Program-made: the position numbers and the translations under genes
In this document: positions 1 to 5,718 of the stretch, in pieces
Numbering within the stretch: the stretch's first letter is position 1
Layout of the letters: each line of letters starts with the position of its first letter
Notes under the pieces: model-generated
What the model was told of the DNA's origin: nothing
What the model saw: the letters and a program-made list of their open reading frames with translations, nothing else
The model's database searches: none
Assembly: GCA_964452105.1 (NCBI GenBank)
Contig: CAYVLI010000068.1
Coordinates: 4,222-9,939, forward strand
From: CAYVLI01 sp964452105 [NCBI: uncultured Nitrospinota bacterium]
GTDB taxonomy: Bacteria; JAUXIQ01
DNA length: 5,718 bases
Direction: 5' to 3'

Positions 1-132
1 AAGACAGGAAACTTATCATAGAGGGATATTTCAGATATATGGGAAACTACTGGAGCCCCTAACCAGTGATAACCCTTTTCTCCCCATGTCTCACCTCTTG
101 TCGGGTAGATGGCCTGAGAATCTGTGATAAAC

Positions 133-148
133 TTTTCCCCGGGGAAAA
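133..148. repeat. Perfect 16-bp palindrome upstream of the TPR gene
   Basis: TTTTCCCCGGGGAAAA is an exact 8+8 inverted repeat about 110 bp before the TPR gene start. Its symmetry suggests either an operator for a dimeric regulator or a short hairpin in the leader. It is not a classical terminator, because the stem is A-T at the foot and the following bases are not a T-run. No well-formed -35/-10 pair was found between it and the gene; only TATATAAA (206-213) stands out as a possible -10 region. Function is unknown. Confidence 0.45.
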
Positions 149-259
149 TCTCCGTCAAATAAGCTGATTTGCGCCTGAAAATGCTTTATTGTTAGTGGGT
201 GTCGATATATAAAGCCGATATTACAGCTGAACAACGTGAAAACTTTTTTACGGTGAAGC

Positions 260-1657
260 ATGAAGGCGAGGCTCAAATTCTCTTTTTACGTTATCGCTTT
301 TCTGTTCCTCAACGTTAACCCCTGGATTTTGACGGCGGAAGCGCAAATCCACGTCAACCTGGGTGTCTCCTACTATGAGAAGGGCGATTTCGCCAATGCC
401 GCCTCCGAGCTGAAGAAAGCGGTGAAAGAAAAGCCCGACGTGCCCGGTCTAAGGAATCTGTTGGGTTTGTCCTATTTCAAATTAGGGAAAATTGATAAGG
501 GCGCCGAACAACTCGAGAAAGCCCTGTCCCTCGAGCCGGGTAATATTCAGAACCGATACAACCTGGGATGGGCCTATTACAAGCTGGGCCGAAACGAGGA
601 GGCCGTAAAACAGCTTCAGGCGGCGCTTAAAATAAAGCCCGATCTGAAAGATGCCCTCTATACCCTGGGACTGGCCCTCACGGATTTGAAAAGAAATGAT
701 GAGGCGGTGTCCGTGCTGGAGCGGGCGGTAACGCTTCTACCCGGTTCCGCGGAAACGCACAGCGCTCTGGGGCAAGCCTATAGCGCAAAAGGCGATTTCA
801 GGAAGGCATCGGAGCAGTTCAGGAAAGCCGTGGAACTGGACCCTGCTTACGCAGGTGACAGATACAATCTGGCGCTTAGCCTCCGCAGGATGAGCCGCTT
901 CAAAGATGCGCTGGCGGAGGCCGAAAAAGCCCTGTCCATAGACCCTTCAATAGAAGAGGCCTACCGTCTGATTGCTCAAATCTATTCGGAATCCGGGGAG
1001 CGCAACAAGGCCATAGAGGCATACAGGAGGCTGATGGACAAGTTCAGAGGAGGTAGCGCCGAAGACAACTACCGGCTGGGAGAGCTCTACAGGTTGTCGG
1101 GGCGGATGGATGAGGCAGCCCTCTCGTTTAAGAGATGTCTCGGCAGGGACGGCGGGCATTTCGACTGCGCTTTTTCGCTTGCCGATCTCTACAGGCTGGA
1201 AGGGAAACTCAGGGAAGCCGTGGAGTACTATGAAACCGCTGTCGCCATAGATCCTGATTCCCGCGAGGCCCGTTATCTTCTTGGAATGGCCTACTATAAG
1301 CTCGGCGAGAAGGGCCTGGCTGAAAAACGATTCAAAGAGACCTTGAAAATAGACCCGGGCTTCGCCGCCGCGCACTTCAACCTGGGCATAATCTACGATG
1401 ACCTGGAAAAATTAAAGGAGGCGGTCAAAGAGTATCGGGCGGCGCTGAAGCCGGGACCGGGCAGCCCGGAATTATACAACAACCTGGGGGTTACTCTTTT
1501 CAAGATGGGGAATTACCGGGAGGCCGAGAAAGCCTATCTAAAAGCCATTGAGCTGGACCCCGGCTCGGCCCGCACCCACACCAACCTGGGCCTGGTCTAT
1601 CAGAAGATGGGTCGGCAAGATAAGGCCATAGAAGAGTTTAAGAAGGCCGCCAGATGA
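260..1657 (+). CDS. Exported TPR-repeat protein (13 TPR units)
   Basis: The 465-residue product starts with a signal peptide: basic MKARLK, a hydrophobic stretch to about residue 24, and a likely signal peptidase I site after A-E-A (residues 26-28). No lipobox cysteine is visible, so it is probably periplasmic or secreted. From residue 29 to the end, everything reads as contiguous TPR units in a 34-residue register (29-62, 63-96, 97-130 and so on), with a single 35-residue unit at about 233-267. Units carry the typical NLG.AYYKLG...EA...F.KAL.LDP pattern. There is no other domain, so the role is inferred to be protein-protein scaffolding; partners are unknown. The last unit stops at 28 of 34 residues, inside the second helix, and its final codons overlap the opposing gene by 20 bp. 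The ATG at 260 is chosen because the signal peptide begins there and GGTGA lies 5 bases upstream. A link to envelope assembly, secretion or pili is possible but not shown. Confidence 0.92.
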   Translation: MKARLKFSFYVIAFLFLNVNPWILTAEAQIHVNLGVSYYEKGDFANAASELKKAVKEKPDVPGLRNLLGLSYFKLGKIDKGAEQLEKALSLEPGNIQNRYNLGWAYYKLGRNEEAVKQLQAALKIKPDLKDALYTLGLALTDLKRNDEAVSVLERAVTLLPGSAETHSALGQAYSAKGDFRKASEQFRKAVELDPAYAGDRYNLALSLRRMSRFKDALAEAEKALSIDPSIEEAYRLIAQIYSESGERNKAIEAYRRLMDKFRGGSAEDNYRLGELYRLSGRMDEAALSFKRCLGRDGGHFDCAFSLADLYRLEGKLREAVEYYETAVAIDPDSREARYLLGMAYYKLGEKGLAEKRFKETLKIDPGFAAAHFNLGIIYDDLEKLKEAVKEYRAALKPGPGSPELYNNLGVTLFKMGNYREAEKAYLKAIELDPGSARTHTNLGLVYQKMGRQDKAIEEFKKAAR

Positions 1658-2639
1658 ACAGGCCCTTGCGAGCCGCTTCAGCAAGCGCTTCACGCGGTTT
1701 TATCATGTAGGGCCCCTGGTGGGAAAGGCGTATGACAGCGTGGTCCGAAGCGCTGATTACGACCTCTCTCTCGCCGTCCAGAGCGATGATTCCCGGCTTG
1801 AAGGTTACCTCCACCTCATCTCCGATGTTCAGAATGCGATGCTCCCGGACGTCCACGGCCTCCACGACCCCGGGCGCAATGGGGGCCGTTATCGTGGCCC
1901 ATCCCTTCCCTATATCCAGGTAGGAGCCGATGGGTTCCGTTATGCTCACCGGAAACATCGAGGCGGCTATGGAAGACATGCCGATGTTGCCCGGCTCGCC
2001 CCAGGTGGTAACTATCTGTTTGAGCCTCTCCACATCCCATATGGCCTTGCTGCCGGTAAACAGCGCATCGTAAACAACTGCATCCACCAGCGCCATATCC
2101 CTGAAAACCCCGTTCAGGAAGATGTCCAGCCTCTTGGTCCTGAAAATTGCTTTATCCGCATTTACTTCTCCCCTGGACATCAAACCCGCTGCCATGCCCG
2201 CAGTGGTGCCTTCCATCATGTAGGGGAATACGTTGTTCGTGCCCGTGGAGAGCGGCAGCAGAGGAACGTCCCCGCATCCTTTGGATACCACACGGTTTGT
2301 TCCGTCACCGCCCAGGGTGATGATGCAGTCGACTCCCATCTCCCTCATCATGGCGGCGGCCAGGGTGCTATCCTCCTGCCTTCCTTCCACTATCATGTCC
2401 AGCCATTCTATCTGGTAGGGCAGGTCGGCGCTATCGTCCAGGGAGTTGATCGCTCTCCTCCCTATGGAGAAGGTGTCAGGCATGAACACCACTTCATCCA
2501 CGTTCGCCCAGGCCAGGCCGATTAAAACCCTCTGAACGATGTTTATCTTCTCGTTATTGCTGAACACCGCGCCTCTGGCCACCAGCCGCCTTATATCTTT
2601 ACCAGAAGCGGGATTGGGAATTATGCCTACCCTGGCCAT
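1638..2639 (-). CDS. NAD kinase-superfamily protein, AcoX-like
   Basis: The 333-residue product shows the signatures of the NAD kinase/diacylglycerol kinase superfamily. These are an N-terminal VGIIPNPASGK strand and loop (residues 4-14), the nucleotide-binding GGDGTNR motif (110-116), STGTNN (131-136), and a C-terminal LDGE (287-290) in the beta-rich half. Its length and the long N-terminal region before GGDGT fit the COG3199 'ATP/polyphosphate-dependent NAD kinase' group that includes AcoX of acetoin operons, rather than the shorter housekeeping NAD kinase. The substrate of this group is not well established, so phosphorylation of NAD or a related compound is a family-level inference. The ATG at 2639 has a GGAAGG ribosome-binding site about 7 bases upstream. 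It starts 4 bases after the lipB stop, so co-translation or coupling with lipB is likely. Its 3' end overlaps the convergent TPR gene, leaving no room for a terminator between them. No N-terminal export signal is seen; the protein is cytoplasmic. Confidence 0.85.
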   Translation of the reverse strand: MARVGIIPNPASGKDIRRLVARGAVFSNNEKINIVQRVLIGLAWANVDEVVFMPDTFSIGRRAINSLDDSADLPYQIEWLDMIVEGRQEDSTLAAAMMREMGVDCIITLGGDGTNRVVSKGCGDVPLLPLSTGTNNVFPYMMEGTTAGMAAGLMSRGEVNADKAIFRTKRLDIFLNGVFRDMALVDAVVYDALFTGSKAIWDVERLKQIVTTWGEPGNIGMSSIAASMFPVSITEPIGSYLDIGKGWATITAPIAPGVVEAVDVREHRILNIGDEVEVTFKPGIIALDGEREVVISASDHAVIRLSHQGPYMIKPREALAEAARKGLFIWRPS

Positions 2640-2643
2640 ATCG

Positions 2644-3435
2644 TTACCTTCCGGTTAATTGTTGCTCTTCCCCGTAAATGGAGTTCACTCCGGCTTCTTT
2701 CATAAGCTTGCGTAACAGATTGTCCGATGCGGCTTCCAGGTTTGTCCGCATACCCAGGAGGCTGCTTAAATGCTTCACCAGAAGGGAGCGCACCTCACGG
2801 TAATCGGGGCGGCGTCCCATCAAACGCGCCGCGGATGTGATGCTCACACCGAACAGTCCGCAGGGGTTTATGAGCCGGAAGCGCCCCAGGTCGGGGTCTA
2901 TGTTGAAGGCGAAGCCGTGGGTGGTCACCCACTTCCTGACGTTGATGCCGATAGAAGCAATTTTGGCCTGCCCCACCCATACGCCGACGAGCCCCGGTCT
3001 TCTGCCCGCGGATATGCCCAGGTCGCTCAATGTGCGTATGATGCTCTCCTCTATGGTTCTGACGTATCGGTGCAGGTCCTTTCCGTGGTATCGCAAATCT
3101 ATTATGGGGTAGCCGACTATCTGCCCCGGCCCGTGGTAGGTGACGTCTCCGCCCCGGTCTATATGGAATAGCTGGATACCCTCTCGCTTCAGGATCTTCT
3201 CGGAAACGAGGATGTTTTTCTCTTTCCCTCCCCTACCGATGGTGAATACGGGATTATGTTCGAGAAGGAGGAAAGTGTCGGACAGTCTTCCCCCGGCAAC
3301 CTCCGCCGCTATGCTTCTCTGCAACGTCAACCCGCGGGCATAATCCGTGCGCCCCAGGTTTAAGACGTTAAGCTCTCTCTCGCCCTCCGGCCGATTTCGT
3401 GGAAGGTAATCTTGCCTGTCTTTATATGCTTCCAT
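2644..3435 (-). CDS. lipB: Octanoyl-[acyl carrier protein]:protein octanoyltransferase
   Basis: LipB moves octanoate from acyl carrier protein to the lipoyl-domain lysine of 2-oxoacid dehydrogenase E2 subunits and GcvH, the first step of cytoplasmic lipoate synthesis before LipA adds sulfur. Family motifs are all present, counted from the ATG at 3435: LLLEHNPVFTIGRGG (56-70), the RGGDVTYHGPGQ block (94-105), GVWVGQAKIASIG (151-163) with catalytic Lys158, and INPCG (189-193) with catalytic Cys192. The Lys-Cys distance of 34 residues matches the E. coli enzyme (Lys135/Cys169). From the ATG the product has 263 residues, somewhat longer than most LipB proteins because of about 20 non-conserved N-terminal residues and a C-terminal tail. 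The frame is open to a TTG at 3468 (274 residues). The ATG is preferred because GGCGGAG lies just upstream with a short 4-base spacer. It is the first gene of a likely two-gene operon with the kinase-like gene. LipA is not in the window. Confidence 0.95.
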   Translation of the reverse strand: MEAYKDRQDYLPRNRPEGERELNVLNLGRTDYARGLTLQRSIAAEVAGGRLSDTFLLLEHNPVFTIGRGGKEKNILVSEKILKREGIQLFHIDRGGDVTYHGPGQIVGYPIIDLRYHGKDLHRYVRTIEESIIRTLSDLGISAGRRPGLVGVWVGQAKIASIGINVRKWVTTHGFAFNIDPDLGRFRLINPCGLFGVSITSAARLMGRRPDYREVRSLLVKHLSSLLGMRTNLEAASDNLLRKLMKEAGVNSIYGEEQQLTGR

Positions 3436-3486
3436 GTATCTCCGCCCTTGTGAGCATAACCTGCGCAAATCTATTGGATGACCTGA

Positions 3487-3516
3487 ACTATATTAGCAAT
3501 GGGCTCGGGTGGTCAA
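3487..3516 (-). promoter_or_regulatory. Candidate sigma-70-type promoter for lipB
   Basis: Reading the minus strand, TTGACC (3516-3511) could be the -35 box. It is followed by TGCTAATATAGT. TAATAT (3495-3490) forms an extended -10 (TG-n-TAATAT) at a short 15-base spacing; TATAGT (3492-3487) gives an 18-base spacing. Either would start transcription near 3480, ahead of both possible lipB starts. The region between the regulator stop (3663) and lipB shows no strong hairpin with a T-run, so read-through from the regulator gene cannot be excluded. Confidence 0.4.
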
Positions 3517-3662
3517 CACCAAATCCGACAAATATCATCCGGTGCATTTCAACGGGACATCTATGACCTCATGGGCGGGATTTAAATGTTGGAAACAGGT
3601 TCCATTTTCAGGCTGTACTGGAGGGGTTTGAAAGGATAAATTATGATCAAACTTTTAAAATG

Positions 3663-5057
3663 CTACATATCGTACTGTTTTGCTTTGTAGAAGAGTGTCT
3701 TGTAATCCACCTTCAGCATGCGCGCCGCTTTGCTTTTGTTTCCTTCGGTCATTTCCAGGGCTTTGGCTATGACCCGGCGCTCTATTTCCTGGACGTTCTT
3801 TTTCATTACTTCTTTCATGGTGTGGCCTTCCGCAAGTTCTTTATCTATATCCTGCATAAATGGTGCAGGAGGGAAGGCCCTTTTATCATTCAAAGGCAAG
3901 TCTTTGGGTTGAATGATGTTGTTGCAGAGGAGTGTGGCCTGTCGAATAATGTTTCTCAGTTCCCTTACGTTCCCTGGATAAGAGTAGTCCATGAGCATCT
4001 TGAGGGCTTCTTCGGAGATAGTGGGTACTTCCCTGCCGAGGCTCTGAGAGGTTTCTCCCAGGAAGCGTCTGGCCAGGAAAATTATATCTTCCTTTCGCTG
4101 GCGAAGAGGCGGTACGTTTATGGTGAATTCATTGAGGCGGTAGTAAAGATCCCTGCGGAACTCGTTACTATCCACCTTGGTTTCCAGCGGCACGTTGGTG
4201 GCCGAGATGATTCGTACGTCCACCTCTATATCATCCTTCGCTCCCAGAGGGCGGACCTTTCTTTCCTGGAGAACCCTGAGCAGTTTCTTCTGGTTATTAA
4301 GGGAAAGGTTGGTAACCTCATCGAGGAACAGCGTTCCCCCTCCCGCGGATACGAAATGCCCCGCCTTATTTCTGTTTGCGCCGGTAAAGGCGCCCCGTTC
4401 GTACCCGAACAGTTCGCTCTCGATAAGGCTTTCAGGAATCGCTGCGCAGTCGAGGGCTATGAAGGGCTTGGCATAACGCAGGCTGAGCTGATGTATGGCT
4501 CTGGCGACTATTTCTTTACCGGTGCCTGTTTCGCCGTTTATGGTAACGGCGAAATCTGTTGCGGCTACCTGTTCTATCTCGTGGTGGAGTCGTTCGATGT
4601 ATTTGCTGCTGCCCATCTGTTCGAAGATGGTCTTACCGTGCAGACGCTGCTTGAGTTCCTTGATCTCATTAACCAATGACCTCTTCTCCATGGCCCTCTT
4701 GAGCACGAAGATGAGGTCTTCCATCTCTATGGGTTTGGTGAGGAAGTCATAGGCGCCCAGCTTCATGGCTTGAACGGCTGCTTTAACGTCTGCGTATCCG
4801 GTAAGCATGATAACCGGGATGTCGTTGTCCCTGTTTTTCATCTCGGCCAGGGCCGATAGACCGTCCATCACCGGCATCTTTATGTCCATGAGCACAGCGT
4901 CAGGGGTTGCCTCCTCAAACGAATCCAAAGCAGTTTTCCCATTGCAGGCGCTCTTCACCTCAAAGCCTCTATTTGTGAGGAAATCCGTAAGCAAAGAGCA
5001 TATTTCTTCTTCGTCGTCTACTGCCAGCACCTTTATCTTTTCGTCGTCTGCTGCCAT
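3663..5057 (-). CDS. Sigma-54-dependent NtrC-family response regulator
   Basis: The 464-residue product is a full three-domain activator. The receiver domain (about 8-122) has acidic residues D14/D15, phosphoacceptor D58 in DAVLMDIKMP, T86 and K108. The AAA+ sigma-54 interaction domain (about 148-375) has Walker A GETGTGKE (175-182), the GAFTGA loop (222-227) that contacts sigma-54, Walker B GGGTLFLDE (239-247), the arginine-finger region FRRDLYYRL (R301, R307) and the sensor-II GNVREL (362-367). A Fis-type helix-turn-helix closes the protein (about 437-462, EGNKSKAARMLKVDYKTLFYK). All key residues for phosphorylation, ATP hydrolysis and sigma-54 contact are intact, so it should be a phosphorylation-controlled, ATP-driven activator of sigma-54 promoters. 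The ATG at 5057 has GAAGGT upstream with a spacing of about 8-9 bases. No sensor kinase lies in the window; it is an orphan here. It sits upstream of lipB on the same strand, separated by about 200 bp, and is divergent from the right-edge reading frame. The specific regulon cannot be read from the sequence. Confidence 0.95.
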   Translation of the reverse strand: MAADDEKIKVLAVDDEEEICSLLTDFLTNRGFEVKSACNGKTALDSFEEATPDAVLMDIKMPVMDGLSALAEMKNRDNDIPVIMLTGYADVKAAVQAMKLGAYDFLTKPIEMEDLIFVLKRAMEKRSLVNEIKELKQRLHGKTIFEQMGSSKYIERLHHEIEQVAATDFAVTINGETGTGKEIVARAIHQLSLRYAKPFIALDCAAIPESLIESELFGYERGAFTGANRNKAGHFVSAGGGTLFLDEVTNLSLNNQKKLLRVLQERKVRPLGAKDDIEVDVRIISATNVPLETKVDSNEFRRDLYYRLNEFTINVPPLRQRKEDIIFLARRFLGETSQSLGREVPTISEEALKMLMDYSYPGNVRELRNIIRQATLLCNNIIQPKDLPLNDKRAFPPAPFMQDIDKELAEGHTMKEVMKKNVQEIERRVIAKALEMTEGNKSKAARMLKVDYKTLFYKAKQYDM

Positions 5058-5364
5058 GACATTTTACCTTCAATCGAGTTTCGGTTTAACGCTTATATGT
5101 AGATTCATCGATTTAACCCTGAACCGTAAATATCTTCTCGTTTGATTGGCTAAAAGACCGGAGCTTAACCCTCCATGTCCAATTTTTAGGTGATTCGAGT
5201 CAGGCCATATCTCTGACTTTTAAGATTATTATACATCTTCTATGGAAATTAGACCATAAAGTTATTGACAATTTCATAAATCGCGGGAAAACATACCTCC
5301 TGATGGTTTTTAATTCTGATTTATGCCTGAAGATTAATCATCATAAGCTAAATAAGGCTACTCT

Positions 5365-5385
5365 GACGGTTTCGGCAAAACTGTC
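5365..5385. repeat. Short inverted repeat in the divergent intergenic region
   Basis: GACGGTTT (5365-5372) and AAACTGTC (5378-5385) pair over 8 bp with one G-U wobble around a 5-base loop. No T-run follows, so a terminator is unlikely. It could be a regulator-binding dyad or part of a transcript structure. No function can be assigned. Confidence 0.35.
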
Positions 5386-5557
5386 GGCAATCTTTAATGG
5401 ATGGGAAAACTCCTCGAAAAAATACCGGCGGTGGCAAAATCGTACCCGGCATGAAATTTGACGCTCCTCTTGTTATTTAAAAATAGACAGTAGTGTTTTC
5501 CTTTTCCTTGCAAGAGACGAGTCTTTTTGCTATTTGTGAGATGATAGAAGGAACGAC

Positions 5558-5583
5558 GAGGGGTAGAAGAAGGATAACCCCTC
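5558..5583. repeat. Inverted repeat GAGGGGT / ACCCCTC
   Basis: GAGGGGT (5558-5564) and ACCCCTC (5577-5583) are exact complements separated by 12 bases. The pair lies 27 bases before the large palindrome, upstream of the right-edge start. No T-run follows on either strand. It may form a second stem in the 5' leader of that gene, or be part of the same repeat element. Confidence 0.4.
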
Positions 5584-5610
5584 AGGCGATGACTCAGATG
5601 GAGCCAATTC

Positions 5611-5642
5611 CCGTAGAGACAATTCATGAATTGTCTCTACGG
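5611..5642. repeat. Perfect 32-bp palindrome, REP-like element
   Basis: The left arm CCGTAGAGACAATTCA (5611-5626) is followed directly by its exact reverse complement (5627-5642), with no mismatch and no spacer; symmetry breaks at 5610/5643. As RNA or single-stranded DNA it would fold into a hairpin with a loop of about 4 bases centred on CATG. It contains GTAG near the foot of the stem; GTAG/GGAG tetranucleotides at the foot of hairpins mark REP elements handled by RAYT (IS200/IS605-like) transposases. Only one copy is in the window, so calling it a REP or MITE-like dispersed repeat is an inference. It ends 17 bases before the right-edge ATG, so it would lie in that gene's leader. The lack of a T-run argues against a simple terminator. 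Confidence 0.7.
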
Positions 5643-5659
5643 CACCGGGACCGATATAG

Positions 5660-5718
5660 ATGTTGGAAAGAAGAATAGCCTATATAGACCTCACCAGTCG
5701 AAGAGTCAAGTACGAGGA
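5660..5718 (+). CDS. Probable aldehyde:ferredoxin oxidoreductase family, 5' fragment
   Basis: Nineteen codons are visible before the window ends. They read MLERRIAYIDLTSRRVKYE, which resembles the first beta strands of the aldehyde:ferredoxin oxidoreductase N-terminal domain (typical pattern: G-K-I-L-R-V-D-L-T-T-G-K-V). Family members are tungsten or molybdenum pterin and 4Fe-4S enzymes that oxidise aldehydes to acids with ferredoxin; the same family includes the BamB subunit of benzoyl-CoA reductase. None of the cofactor-binding residues lie in the visible part. An in-frame TAG ends at 5659, directly before the ATG, so the start cannot be further upstream; TTG at 5663 is the only close alternative. 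The ribosome-binding site is weak (GGGA at 5647-5650, 9 bases before the ATG). The call rests on a short similarity judged by eye. Confidence 0.5.
   Translation, partial: MLERRIAYIDLTSRRVKYE

Larger units (their letters stand above)
5058..5659. other. Divergent intergenic region, about 600 bp, no convincing gene
   Basis: This stretch is visibly richer in A+T than the flanking genes, especially 5058-5400, and separates the minus-strand regulator from the plus-strand frame at 5660. The only longer open frames are of odd composition, lack a good ribosome-binding site and cross the 32-bp palindrome, so they are not called. Visible elements are: an inverted repeat AGTCAG/CTGACT (5198-5203, 5213-5218); a perfect TATAAT on the minus strand (5233-5228) without a good -35; a perfect TTGACA on the plus strand (5265-5270) without a good -10 at 16-18 bases; an 8-bp hairpin with one G-U pair (5365-5372/5378-5385); a 7-bp hairpin (5558-5564/5577-5583); and the long palindrome at 5611-5642. 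It probably holds the promoters of both flanking genes and could hide a small RNA. Confidence 0.6.

Noticed and set aside
3-62. Possible C-terminal tail of an upstream plus-strand gene (19 codons ending in TAA)
   Set aside because: Another plus frame is also open from base 2 to a TGA at 125-127, and neither short peptide is recognisable. With so little sequence it cannot be told which, if either, is coding.
947-1375. Minus-strand open frame inside the TPR gene
   Set aside because: It is a shadow of the TPR-coding frame; the repeat pattern on the plus strand is unambiguous.
1719-2525. Plus-strand open frame (268 codons) opposite the kinase-like gene
   Set aside because: It is an antisense shadow rich in His, Gly, Arg and Pro, with no motif. 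The minus strand carries GGDGT and the other kinase motifs.
3590-3604. Small hairpin TGGAA/TTCCA between the regulator gene and lipB
   Set aside because: The stem is only 5 bp and has no proper T-run in the minus-strand direction, so it is too weak to call as the regulator gene's terminator.
3660-4679. Long plus-strand open frame (339 codons) opposite the response regulator gene
   Set aside because: It is an antisense shadow. The minus strand encodes a complete NtrC-family protein with every motif intact, and the plus-strand translation has no recognisable domain.
5447-5462. Sigma-54-like site (CGGCATG, 4 bases, TTGA) on the plus strand upstream of the right-edge gene
   Set aside because: It matches most of the -24/-12 consensus, but the essential GC of the -12 element is GA here, and it lies about 200 bp from the start codon.
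5394-5627. Minus-strand 77-codon frame in the intergenic region
   Set aside because: Its start lies within the 32-bp palindrome, it lacks a clear ribosome-binding site, and its composition does not look like a protein.
5493-5678. Plus-strand 61-codon frame in the intergenic region
   Set aside because: It runs through both hairpins and the palindrome and overlaps the better-supported frame at 5660. It shows no recognisable domain.

Overview
The window shows four complete protein genes and the first codons of a fifth. The likely host is a Gram-negative, probably anaerobic bacterium of the Desulfobacterota/deltaproteobacterial kind. This is an inference from the exported all-TPR protein, the NtrC-type sigma-54 activator, an AcoX-like kinase beside lipB, and a probable aldehyde:ferredoxin oxidoreductase start. 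No rRNA or other marker is present to confirm it.

Layout from left to right. Bases 1-259 are a leader without a convincing gene; they hold a perfect 16-bp palindrome (133-148). Bases 260-1657 (+) encode an exported protein made of 13 TPR units. It converges with, and overlaps by 20 bp, a minus-strand gene for an NAD kinase/AcoX-like protein (1638-2639). That gene lies 4 bases downstream of lipB (about 2644-3435, minus), so the two look like one operon, with a plausible sigma-70-type promoter at 3487-3516. Further upstream on the minus strand is a complete REC-AAA+-Fis response regulator (3663-5057). Next comes about 600 bp of A+T-rich non-coding DNA with several inverted repeats, including a perfect 32-bp palindrome (5611-5642) that resembles a REP element. 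At the right edge a plus-strand reading frame opens at 5660; its first 19 residues resemble the N-terminus of the aldehyde:ferredoxin oxidoreductase family.

How the genes may work together. LipB attaches octanoyl groups to lipoyl domains of 2-oxoacid or acetoin dehydrogenases and GcvH. AcoX-like proteins are known from acetoin dehydrogenase operons, so the lipB-kinase pair suggests lipoate-dependent carbon metabolism. The response regulator has no sensor kinase in the window. It is divergent from the probable oxidoreductase, which is a natural but unproven target. The TPR protein is probably a periplasmic scaffold and has no visible functional tie to the others. The genes look like ordinary bacterial families. 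The least explained elements are the non-coding ones: the 32-bp palindrome just upstream of the right-edge start, and the large divergent intergenic region.
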